From Thamnidium elegans (Eukaryota; Mucoromycota; Mucoromycetes; Mucorales; Mucoraceae), in the NCBI GenBank assembly GCA_025201345.1, contig JAIXMG010000003.1, positions 620,001 through 684,000 of the forward strand: 64,000 nt of DNA, written 5' to 3'. A model generated the notes under the pieces. It was not told the origin of the DNA, searched no databases, and was given only the letters and a program-made list of their open reading frames with translations. The translations under genes were made by a program, and so were the position numbers. Every line of letters starts with the position of its first letter. Within the stretch, counting starts at the first letter, position 1. Positions 42,598-51,859 of the stretch are shown one piece after another.

Positions 42598-44536
42598 TCA
42601 TTTTCTTGTCTTTTGCTTCTTTGGTGTAGCATTGACAGTATCGCGAGAATCAACCGAATCGTCAGAAGATTCATGGCCAGAATCGCTGTTCAAATAATTG
42701 TCAATTGATAACGCACTATCAGCGACGAGGCTCTATTATTAACAAAATGCGTTCTTATTAGGTGCTGGACAACAAAAACAATAAATCATGTGCTTCAGTA
42801 CAAACCTTTACTTTCCATAGATTTTTTAATAGTCTTGATGTAAAACTTGAAATCAATCCCACGGGGCAGGCTAAGTCGAATGACAGGACGTTTTCGAAGA
42901 TGTAGATTCCTCGACTTGCTTGGCATAGACGGTAAACATGCATTATATTTACTATTAAAGTAGTTAGCCAAGATATCTCAGGTCAAGCTCAGCAATATAA
43001 CACTCACAGTATACTTGGATACCAAAAAGTTTAATATGCTCATACAAGCCTTCATCTCCAGACTTGATCGTTTTTCTGATTTTTTTCAAACTTGATCTCA
43101 GATGCTTTGCTAACTTTATTTTGTCTCCCACAAAATGCTGGTGGTTAAGTTGGTTGGGTGGGCCGCTCACCTCAACAAGAGTAAATGGCAGGTCATATTT
43201 GTTCAGACTCAAAATGGCATCAGGAATTTTGCCCGGATTTCTTCTTTCGTCGTCCTTTTGATTTTTTTGTTTGTCCTCTTTGTCTGCTTGAAGGGCCTGG
43301 TCCCCCCTAAAATCAAAACTCGTTATTTAATTTTGAGTAAAACTTGGTAATTGTGTATGTCTTACCATTGCAAACTGAACTGGCTGGAGTGACTTTTGAA
43401 TAATTCTTTTAAAACTGATGCCAAAAAAGTAGCAATGAAATGCGTTTCTCCTTGCTTATGGTAGAGGGAGCAATGGTCATCAGAGGAGTATACGTCGCGT
43501 CTACCAAAAAAGTATGTAAGTCTATTTTCTTTTCTCGGGCTAGATTTATAAACTGTTTTCTTACATTTGCTTCATAAGTTTTATTGCCTTTTTTTTTTTC
43601 CACTTGGAGGTCTCGTCTTTACTTTCGCGGACAATCTTTCTAGCTTTTTTGATAGCAGTTCGGAGCTCAGGTTGATTGTTCTACGAAACGGATGGCTTTA
43701 GAGCACGATATATGTTAGGTTCTCACGTTATGAACTTACTGCGGGGCCAAGTGCTTCAGTTGCAAAATTCTTCACATCTTTGTATGTTGCGCCATCGGGG
43801 TCTTGGGCGGTTCTTCCAGCAGAAGCGCTTTTTTTTTCGCCAGATCAATAATTTCATTCAGGTCTGGTTCTTCAATAGTAGCTCTTAGCTTCGTGGAAGA
43901 AGAAGGTACCAGGTCGATTAACCCATAGGACAAGAGGCTAATATTGTATGTTAGCATTTATTAATATTATATTACATAGCAGCTGGCAATTGTTTTTCAT
44001 ACTCTTGCTTGTGAATTTCTACCACGTGATCAGCGTGAATTCTGAAGTTTATTATTTTCGAACGAACGCGTTTTGTAGGTGTGTGATCCAAGAATGGGTT
44101 GTCGTTCAAAACGCTGATATTGTTAACAGAGGTACTTGTTGATGATTCCCCTTCTTGATTTGCTGTATCGCGGAGGCGTTTGCGAATATTTGATACTGAT
44201 ACTTCCCTGGCCTCATCAAGTAAGTCAAGAGCGGAATCTTGAAAGTTTTTGGAGACAGTATTTGTTTTATTTGATCGCTCTTTAGCAATACATTCATTAA
44301 AAACATCTTCCCAAAAATTTTTAGAGTCCAATCGTTTAAAGGCGCTTCCGGGGGGCATCTTCCGGCAGCAAGATTTTGAATTGACCGTATATCTGTGCAT
44401 CGAGCTTCTTGAGGTCTTCTTTTGAAGTGACATTTTCCATAATCGTTGGTTTTAATTGGTACAAAAAATGCACATATGAAAAGCTGTTTTCATTCGCTTT
44501 AAAGTACTCTTCCAGTGCTTTGCTTTTCCAAGACAT
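42598..44536 (-). pseudogene. Transposon-borne gene related to the 47.7-49.3 kb gene; frame broken in two C runs
   Basis: Starts MSWKSKALEEYFKANEN at 44536 and ends ..TPKKQKTRK at 42598 through several phase-consistent introns (for example 43967-43940 and 42796-42733). Two one-base discrepancies, both in G/C runs (around 44348-44353 and 43797-43800), interrupt it, so it is either recently dead or affected by sequence errors in homopolymers. Central motifs GETHFIATFLASVLKELF, GKIPDAILSL and DLPFTLVEVSGPPNQ, then KLAKHLRSSLKK, resemble the layout of its intact relative (GETEFNGLFLFPFL, ADGLIRMYG, LEILLLETSS). The P-D..E-x-S pattern hints at a PD-(D/E)XK nuclease-like core; that is inference. 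Confidence 0.55.
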
Positions 44537-45167
44537 GTTAGGATTTCTAATGAGGACAAAAAGAAAATGCATAGTTGGTGAATACGGTAAAAACTGCCCT
44601 TTGAGAATTTAAAAGCCGCCCAATCGAAAAAATAAAAGTCGCCCTTTGATATTTTATTTCTCGCACCTTAATTTAAAACCCGCACTTTGGAGTTGCGCCA
44701 ACTGTATTAAACAAATTATGGTAAAATACTTAGGTGTTCAGTAAATAAGGCGTTTGTTTGTTTGAAGAGAGTATATCTTTATAAAATCGTAAGACTGTCA
44801 TGAATATAAAACACTGTTGTTTTTTTTTCAAAAAATACAACCAGTCATGAGTTGTTACTGTTCTCAAAAAAGTAAGTTTTTGTTGTCTTACATTTTGTCA
44901 CCAATAGTTATTCTTTGTCTCATAGATTAACTACAGGTTTACTTTGAACCATTTTTGAGTATTATGCTGTGTCTTTTTAGTTGTCAATAAAATATTCAAC
45001 CCACATTATTAAAAGGTACCTTCGATTGTATAGGGATTTTACAGTCCCATCTTTATTTAACGTTCTTTAAAAGTCGTAATGAGGACACTATCGAAAGAGA
45101 CTATAGTCGTCAATAAGGCATTTTACTTTGAATTATTTTATATAATGAGCCAGAAAAAAAAATATGG

Positions 45168-45175
45168 TATAAAAA
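45168..45175 (+). promoter_or_regulatory. TATA box of type A gene 1
   Basis: GGTATAAAAACG lies about 50 bp upstream of the ATG at 45219. Equivalent TATAAAATA motifs precede the ATGs at 45895 and 46444 at similar distance, and GCTATAAAAG precedes the ATG at 47239. Confidence 0.55.
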
Positions 45176-45218
45176 CGTAAAAAAAACACTGTCTTTTTTC
45201 CTTTCTGTCATTGATAAA

Positions 45219-45446
45219 ATGGGTTCTACTGGTTCTAGTTCTTCTTCTCGTAGTCGTACCAGAAATCGCTCTTCCATATTTCATCGTTCCGCCGGTTCTC
45301 GTCAATTAGAGGCGAATGCTAACAGACGTCATTCCGAAAGGGAACGGGTTCGTACTGCAGCTTGGCGATCACAATTGTCCACTATACCTGAAGGTAGTAT
45401 AGCAAGTTCTAGACGAGATTCTGGTTACAGCTCTTCTTCTCGTTAA
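45219..45446 (+). CDS. Ser/Arg-rich microprotein, array member A1 (candidate N-myristoylated)
   Basis: 75 residues, intronless. Starts MGSTGSSSSS: Gly2 with Ser at position 6 fits the N-myristoylation consensus. The body is rich in Ser and Arg (SRSRTRNRSSIFHRSAGSRQ) with a charged middle (RRHSERERVRTAAW) and ends with RRDSGYSSSSR, a tail shared with A3 and, shortened, with A2. Predicted very basic and disordered. The paralogues, each with its own promoter-like module, argue that it is a real gene. No family recognised. Confidence 0.6.
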   Translation: MGSTGSSSSSRSRTRNRSSIFHRSAGSRQLEANANRRHSERERVRTAAWRSQLSTIPEGSIASSRRDSGYSSSSR

Positions 45447-45566
45447 GTGTAAAACATACAAACTTTCGTTGTTAATTCAGTCTTTTCTTTTGTTCTAAAA
45501 GAACAGTATGAACAAATAGTATAAATAAAAATGTTTTATCTACTCCCCTTTTTTTTTATTATTATT

Positions 45567-45690
45567 GTCAATTGGTTGTTATACTTCCTGTTAAAAATTC
45601 TATTGTTCAAAATACGGATACAGGTACAATGCACTGCACAGAGAGAAATTTATTCACGTCTTTCGATTTACTCCCATTCAACTTTAAAAT
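45567..45690 (+). pseudogene. Decayed type B unit 1
   Basis: Aligns with the intact type B gene at 47239: TTGTCAATTGGTTGTTATACTTC corresponds to TTGTCAATGGGTAGTGGTACTTC (start codon lost), then TCTATTGTTCAAAATACGGA and ACAGGTACAATGCACTGC in the frame S-I-V-Q-N-T-D-T-G-T-M-H-C. The splice donor seen in unit 47239 is missing. Confidence 0.6.
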
Positions 45691-45894
45691 ATGATATTTG
45701 AACCACATTATTAAAAGGAATCATAGTCATCAATAAGATATTTTGATTTGTATTACTTTATATAAAGAACCAAAAAAAAAAAAAAGAAAAAAAAAAAAGG
45801 ACTATAATATAAAATATAAGCATGTTGAACCAGAACTGGTAAAAAAAAATAAAAAAAAACGCGCTCTTCCTTTTTTTCTTTTTGTAATTAGTAA

Positions 45895-46041
45895 ATGGGT
45901 TGTTCTACTTCTAGAAATTCATCGGGTTCCACCTCTAGTAGACGTACTTCAACTATGCGTAGTGCGTCAATAGGATTATCCTCTAGAAGTAGTGGCCGTA
46001 GAAGATCTTCTTTTCGAGATTCTGATTACAGCTCTCGTTAG
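45895..46041 (+). CDS. Ser/Arg-rich microprotein, array member A2
   Basis: 48 residues: MGCSTSRNSSGSTSSRRTST then a short body ending SFRDSDYSSR. Gly2, Cys3 and Ser6 form a dual myristoylation/palmitoylation-type start, as in small membrane-tethered proteins. It lacks the charged middle block of A1 and A3 but keeps the R-D-S-x-Y-S-S-R tail. Preceded by the common promoter-like module. Too short for the six-frame ORF cutoff often used; accepted because of the paralogues on both sides. Confidence 0.5.
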   Translation: MGCSTSRNSSGSTSSRRTSTMRSASIGLSSRSSGRRRSSFRDSDYSSR

Positions 46042-46443
46042 ATGTAAAAGCTACACTTTTTGTTATCAATCCGGATTTTTTTTCTTCTTCTTATACTTAA
46101 GGAATAACGTCGAAAATTATTATAAATACATTTTGTTGAATTTTTAAAGTTAAATATGTTGTTAACTAGGATCTTTTTTTTTTAAAAAAAAAAGAAAGAG
46201 GTTGGCTCTGCTCGATTTAATTGTAAAGACGTTTTTTTTTTTTGGAGGGATAAAATAAGTATAGATAAATGGTATAATATTTGAGCCTCATTATTAAAAA
46301 GGAACAATAGTTGTCAATAAGATATTCTTCTTTGTGTTACTTAATACGAAGAATCAGAAAAAAAAATAGTATAAAATAAGCACGTTGAACGAAAACTGCT
46401 AAAAAAAAATATCCTCTTTCTTTTTTATTTCTGTAATTGATAA

Positions 46444-46686
46444 ATGGGTTCCATTGGTTCTACAGCTTCTTCGTTTTATCCTTCACGCGGTCGTTCCTCC
46501 CGTAATTCCTCCAGTGCTCGTCAAGCAGAGTATAGAGCTGCTGGTAATCAGGCCGGAGCTCTTGCCGAAAGAGAACGTGAACTGACCGCAGCTAGGCGTA
46601 ATGAAACATTACATTTGTCATCTATACCTTATGGTAGTAGAATCAGCTCTATGCGAGATTCTGGTTATAGCTCTTCCTCTCGTTAG
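46444..46686 (+). CDS. Ser/Arg-rich microprotein, array member A3 (candidate N-myristoylated)
   Basis: 80 residues. Starts MGSIGSTASS (Gly2, Ser6), has SRGRSSRNSSSARQAEYRAA, a charged block AERERELTAARRNE parallel to SERERVRTAAWR of A1, LSSIPYGSRISSMR parallel to LSTIPEGSIASSRR, and the same tail RDSGYSSSSR. The protein-level conservation between A1 and A3 exceeds what the flanking DNA shows in the middle part, which supports selection on the product. Function unknown. Confidence 0.6.
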   Translation: MGSIGSTASSFYPSRGRSSRNSSSARQAEYRAAGNQAGALAERERELTAARRNETLHLSSIPYGSRISSMRDSGYSSSSR

Positions 46687-46785
46687 ATACCTTTTAGTTG
46701 TTAATTCAATCTTTTTTTTTTGTTCTAAAGAATAGTGTTAGAAATAAAAATCCGTAAACTATCTATTAGCTACTCCCGCTTTTTA

Positions 46786-46905
46786 TTATTATTGTCAATA
46801 TGTTGTTATACATGTTGTAAAACATATATTGTTCGAGATACAAATACGGGTACCATTCTCAGATCAAATAGAAATGTAAGTATTATATTCACGTCTTTCC
46901 ATTTG
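46786..46905 (+). pseudogene. Decayed type B unit 2
   Basis: Matches the 47239 gene after TATTATTGTCAAT: reads T-Y-I-V-R-D-T-N-T-G-T-I-L where the intact gene has T-S-I-V-Q-D-I-E-T-G-T-V-H, but an in-frame stop follows the ATG. The donor-like AATGTAAGTATTATATTCACGTC is retained, matching GATGTAAGTATTGTATTCG of the intact copy. Confidence 0.6.
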
Positions 46906-47238
46906 GTTCCTTTAATCAAGATAATATATCGCTTAATTTATCACGAGGAAATGGAGTTGTATTTTCTTGCGAATGTCTAGGAAAAATTGCTATTTGGATT
47001 TTTGTAAATCTGCCAATTGGAATTTTTTGAAGCACGGTACACTTTTTTGTTGTTAATCCAGTTCAATCTTCAAAGTCAAATACGTTGTTAGAACCCTCTT
47101 TCTTTTTTTAAAAAAAAATTGAGGGTGGTCCTTTTAAAGAGGGTTCTTTTATGTAGGATAAAATAAATATAAAAAAAGGGCTATAAAAGATATAAACTAG
47201 TTGTTATCTTTCTTCTTCTTTTTTTCTCGTTATTGTCA

Positions 47239-47450
47239 ATGGGTAGTGGTACTTCTCGTGAAACTTCTATTGTACAAGATATAGAGACAGGTACTGTGCA
47301 CTGTTCAGAGAAAGATGTAAGTATTGTATTCGTATATTCGGATTTATTTCCATTCAATGGTTACTGAAAATTAAATTTCTTCTTTGACAGGAAACTCCAT
47401 ATCTCAAGAGTCTATTCTCAGCAGTTTTTCAGGAACAAAACAGATCCTAA
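47239..47450 (+). CDS. Type B array gene, small protein with MGSGTS start
   Basis: Starts MGSGTSRETSIVQDIETGTV with Gly2 and Ser6, again an N-myristoylation-type start. Proposed exons 47239-47316 and 47391-47450 (intron GTAAGT..GACAG) give 45 residues ending AVFQEQNRS; without splicing the frame runs to a stop at 47365-47367 (42 residues). A TATA-type GCTATAAAAG lies about 50 bp upstream. Two decayed copies occur earlier in the array. The intron is supported by conservation of its donor in the second decayed copy. Function unknown. Confidence 0.45.
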
Positions 47451-47668
47451 AATGTTTTATATTCAGGCTTTAAAATAATAAATACTTGTAACTGTTGCCA
47501 GTATTAGTAAGATTATTATTTTTTTTAATTCTTGAAAATGTTAAAAGTAAATATAAAAAGCTATCATATTTCTCTTTTCCCTTTTTATTTTTTTCAATAA
47601 AAAGTATATAATTTTTCAGTGGATACAAAAGTTTCAAGTAAGAAAAGTCAAATGATATATATAGTTGT

Positions 47669-49333
47669 TTATTCTCCTCTTGACTCGAATATAGGCCCAA
47701 GCTCAGCCATACCGACTTTATCTTCATCTTCAATAAGTCGAAGAATGGACGGGTTTACAATGGAGGAGAGGGAAGTAAGGTCGCTGGATTTCTTGAACAT
47801 ATTTCTGACTAACGTTGCATCATGCTCCTTTTTGAGTTCCATTACTATTCTTGAAGTTTGTTTCAACAATTCTTTTGTTTTCCAGTAAAACTGGACAAAA
47901 TTTGGAATTGCTTCCAACTTGTCATCGATGTCTGGTTTTATTTCAAGTATATCTTCAAGCCAAAGTTCATATATGCTTTCGTCTGGTATGAATGACATAC
48001 TCCACAAATATACTGTTGTGTCACTTGCGTGAGCAAAGATAATTTTTAATTTTTTAAATGTGGTGATTGATGCATATTGATATTCATCAGCAACTGTTTT
48101 CATCATGGCTAATGACCCAAACAAGCCCTTATGATGGTCAAATTTGGATTTGGGTTTATCACTACATCCAAAATAAGACGATGTTTCTAGGAGGAGGATC
48201 TCTAATTTTTTATATCCGTACATTCGGATCAACCCATCAGCATTATACTTGTTACGGCCATCGACCATCATATTTAGCGCCTTTAGTTGAGTGGACATTG
48301 CTTCTAAACAAACCTCACCGTAACAAAAATCAGTTTTAGCTGCACCAAGCTCTGCTGCAACTGCTGCTGCCACTGCATTTAAAAAGGGAAACAAGAAAAG
48401 GCCATTAAATTCGGTTTCACCGTCATGGATATCTTTGTAAGTGGTATGGAAATTGTATATGGATTGAAATATATTTTCAACAAACAAAAAGGTATCTTCA
48501 TCTTTCCCTTCTACTTCTGGTACTTTTCTAATTGCTTTTCTATACTTTTTCAAATCATGTTGATTCATGATATTATCAATGTATGACATGCACACCTCTG
48601 GAAGTGAATATTCCTTTTCTTCATGCTGGCTGACATGCTGATCATAAAGCTCCTTATCCAAAGAAGGTCTAGATGAAACAGTTTTTCCACAACGAATAAC
48701 ACGGTGGTATTCTGGGCTATAGGGATGAAAGTTTTCCTTATTTTCAAGGAACTTGTTCCATTTTCCCAAAATGGAGTTGATTTCTTCAGCATTTTCTACA
48801 AATTCAGGTTGATAAGGCTTCTTTGTTATTGCTATTTCCTCAAAGTCATCATTGGCCTTGCGTTTTGTATTCATGCTGCTACTTTCGGATGCATTATATG
48901 TATCACCAAGTCGGATATTTCCATTGTTGTTACCGATCATGTTAAAAGTGTTTTTACTGTTAATAATTCTAATCTTTTTAGGCAAGGCTGTTTCTGCTTT
49001 AAGTGTATAATTTTCAGGCTGTTATAAGAACGTATTTAGCGATTTTTTTCAAACAAAATACAATAAAAAATCGCTTACCACTTTTTTCTTCTTCAATGCA
49101 ATTAGATAGTCTTTTAATTTTGCTGGTACTGAATGTTGATTAATAAGCCAATCAAGATCTTTTTGATAATCATTTAAAATGGCATTGTACTTTTTAAACT
49201 TGTTGAGATTATTGTGAGTTTGGTTGAAATAATGACGAAATGACCATTGTCCTGCTTCATGTTCGTGGAAGTAATTTCTTGATCCTTCATGACGTTCAGC
49301 GAGCTTAAAGCTTTTAAATTCAGGAGGTAGCAT
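47669..49333 (-). CDS. Conserved unknown protein of the transposon-associated family, intact
   Basis: Two exons: 49333-49079 and 49018-47669, joined in phase at ..KKKV/PENY... About 534 residues. The N-terminal domain (FKSFKLAERHEGSRNYFHEH, WSFRHYFNQTHNNLNKF, YQKDLDWLINQHSVP) is helical and similar in layout to the start of the gene at 44536. The centre contains GETEFNGLFLFPFLNAVAAA, CYGEVCLEAMSTQLKALN, YNADGLIRMYG and LEILLLETSSYFG; the D..E-x-S spacing suggests a PD-(D/E)XK nuclease-like core. The C-terminal part (KIIFAHASDTTVYLWSMSFI) ends in a Ser/Asp-rich tail. I believe such proteins recur in Mucoromycota genomes, but I cannot name the family. Not within recognisable inverted ends. Confidence 0.65.
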
Positions 49334-49739
49334 TTTGTTTCTTAGTAACAAGTGTAATAAAAAAGGGACATGGTTAAAAAAATCAAAATCAAAAAATTAT
49401 TGGCGTCCAAGTAAGGAATAAATGTTTCGTATCTCAACATCTTATTGTAAAACACGTTTGATAATCAGCACCTTGATTTGAATGATTTTGATTTGTGCAA
49501 GCCCTGATAATCAACCAGTATGCAAATTCAGAAAATATAACAAACTCATTAGGCGTTTTTTTTTCCTATAACAACAAAATGAGATTACGGAGCATATTTT
49601 ATCAGTCTATTTTGATCTATTCAGGATGAATTGACCAACGAAAAATTTAAACAGAAGAATGGATAGCTTCTTTTACTTTATTTTGTTGATAAGATTAAAG
49701 ATGATTGTATTTATTTCATAAAACTTTGACATTTATATA

Positions 49740-50843
49740 CAGTGGCTGCTAATATATCTGAGAAGATTTTGTTGTATTTCAATTCTTTAAAATTGATAGC
49801 GTAGAAGTATTAGAAAAAGGGTGCTCTATAGTTACCAAAACTCGTATATTGTTACTTTAAAATGTGTTTATTATTTTAATAAAAAAAATAATCAATATCG
49901 AGTATTTGACCCTTTCGCATCTATAACAGCCTGACGCCTTCTAGACATACTTTCGACCAAACCTTCTAGATACGAAAGATCAATTTTCCTCCACTCATCT
50001 TGAAGACAAGCCTTCAATTACTCAATATTTCTAGCTTGAGTTTTTCAATCGGATTAAATCAGGACTGTCCTACATGGCCAAAGGTCCGATTCCACCTGCC
50101 CAAAAACAGCCCCAAATCATGATGGATCCCTTTCCGTACTTACTTGTTTTTTAACTTTACCATCATCGTGCCTCTGAACAAGTTTTCTGATGACTCTATC
50201 AGCTTTTATTCCTGTTTTTACTAAGTATTGGGATTCGTTCGACCAAATTACACGCCTCCAGTCCTCTAACGACCAATTTATTTTATCTCTAGTCCATTTC
50301 AGTCTTCTTTTTTTATGAGTATCGTTTAAAAATGGTTTTGGAGAAGATATACAAGGCCTATAGCCCATATACTTAAGGTTTGACTTTAAAGTGGGACGTT
50401 ATATCTCTATTCTTGCAAGATTCAAATGCTGCAATATTTAGTCATAAGTCGCGAAGGGTTCACGGCGGATATATCTATCTTTCTAAAGCTCTCAAATTGA
50501 TTGGCTTTACTTTTTTCGGACCACTGGAACATGGAGCAGATTCCACAATCTCCTTAGTTTTCCATTTTTGAATGATTCCATAAACAGAGCTATATTTTAT
50601 GTTTAATTGTCTCACAATATCCGGAATTGTGGTACTTGACTCCCATTTTCCAATAATGCGGCCTTTTGTAAACATATCGTACTCGGCATTTTTTCATGAT
50701 GAAGATTAGACCTCTTATATGGTGTGTTAGTAATTTCTGAAAGTGGCATAATTCTTATGCTATGATATGGGTAGAATAAATGTGGAATAAAAGTTAAAAA
50801 AAATAAAAAGTTACAATTTTCTAAGCTTCATTAGCGGTCACTG
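49740..50843 (-). mobile_element. Decayed Tc1/mariner transposon
   Basis: Inverted ends: left TA-CAGTGGCTGCTAATATATC at 49738-49757 and right, inverted, CAGTGACCGCTAATGAAGC ending at 50843; 1.1 kb. Minus-strand transposase remnants are in order: HTH (IPDIVRQLNIKYSSVYGIIQ, 50675-50475), a central piece (HKKRRLKWTRDKINWSLEDW, VIWSNESQY with N where the catalytic D is expected, 50368-50117), and a C-terminal piece near 50010-49920 (LQDEWRKIDLSYLEGLVESM). Several stops and frame changes make it inactive. Confidence 0.85.
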
Positions 50844-50993
50844 GGAATGTCATCAATCCCTTCAAGGAGATTATGGGTCCATAGATTCAGTTACCGACGT
50901 CGACGTAGGCCGGAGGGGAATTTAACTAAAAATGCTTATTTCACAAGAAAATAAAAAAAAAATCCTTCATCAACCTCATCATTATAAACCAAC

Positions 50994-51449
50994 ACAATCG
51001 GACCGAGTGAATATTTTGCTTGGACTCCTTATCTTTATACTGTAGGACTTGGTAAGGTATAAGGGTATATTGGTTGTGAGCAATCCCCGTGGGCTTGACG
51101 AATATCCTATTTTGAGACGCAACTAAACCTATGTTGGCCAGAGTTGGCTTACTGGAAAAACATTCTTGTATTGTTTTGAAAGTAAGTTGTTCATCGGGAT
51201 TGTTTTAATGATGAGAATTCAGCAAATCTTGAAGCCACAATCGGACCGAGTGAATATTTTGCTTGGACTCCTTATCTTTATACTGTAGGACTTAGTAAGG
51301 TATAAGGGTATATTGGTTGTGAGCAATCCCCGTGGGCTTGACGAATATCCTATTTTGAGACGCAACTAAACCTATGTTGGTCAGAGTTGGCTTACTGGAA
51401 AAACATTCTTGTATTGTTTTGAAAGTAAGTTGCCCATCGAGATTGTTTT
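50994..51449 (-). repeat. Direct tandem duplication, two copies 243 bp apart
   Basis: Copies 50994-51206 and 51237-51449 differ at only a handful of positions (for example CTTGGTAAGG/CTTAGTAAGG, TTGGCCAGAG/TTGGTCAGAG). On the minus strand the right copy carries a 62-codon frame (51480-51292, MKKNFQQLLKQNNLDGQLTF..) with ECFSSKPTLTNIGLVASQNR; the left copy lacks the start. It reads like a small DNA-binding or transposon-derived piece but I do not recognise it. Confidence 0.8.
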
Positions 51450-51859
51450 GCTTCAAGAGTTGCTGAAAATTTTTCTTCATGGTAAGTTTTGAGATATGTA
51501 ATATTCATTTACACTAATTTTATTTTTAAACCTGTGGGAGGATTAAACACTTTGTTTATTCCTCACGTTAAACTAGTCTGTTTCAACCTACTCTTGCTCT
51601 TGTTCAAGTTCAATAATGGCTAATTTTTACTTATACTATCTCTTTGTCCTTTCTTCCTCTCCATCCATTTTTATTGATTCCTTTTATATCTTCTATCCGA
51701 AACTAATAGTATACATACACATAAATAAAACGATATCTTTATTCTTGTTTAAACTTGTCTTTATTATCTTCGATTATTGTTCTTAATTCACAGGTTTTAA
51801 AAAGCTCTCAGGAAAAATATGCGTTACTGACTCTTTTGAGATATTTATTCCTGCGTTAA

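Larger units (their letters stand above)
39319..44706. mobile_element. DNA transposon with TA-flanked CAGTTGGCGC inverted ends
   Basis: Left end TA-CAGTTGGCGC at 39319-39330, right end GCGCCAACTG-TA at 44695-44706: exact 10-bp terminal inverted repeats plus TA duplications, the terminus style of Tc1/mariner-like elements. Inside each end are repeated blocks of the type AAAGGG(C/T)GG(T/C)TTTTA (two on the left at about 39351-39390, four on the right at about 44580-44690, inverted). Internal content: broken coding-like sequence on the + strand (39.7-41.95 kb) and a spliced minus-strand gene (44536-42598). I do not recognise a transposase, so the superfamily is open. Confidence 0.7.
44990..47460 (+). 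repeat. Tandem array of small-gene units
   Basis: Repeated modules: a CATTATTAAAAGG-type block (45004, 45706, 46289), a GTCAATAAGATATT block, a TATAAAATA..AGCA(C/T)GTTGAAC promoter-like block, then a short gene starting ATGGG(T). Type A genes lie at 45219, 45895 and 46444; type B units at about 45567, 46786 and 47239, only the last with an intact start. Downstream blocks (TTGTTAATTCAATCTTTTTTT, TATTATTATTGTCAAT) also recur. Units are diverged but clearly one family. Confidence 0.8.
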
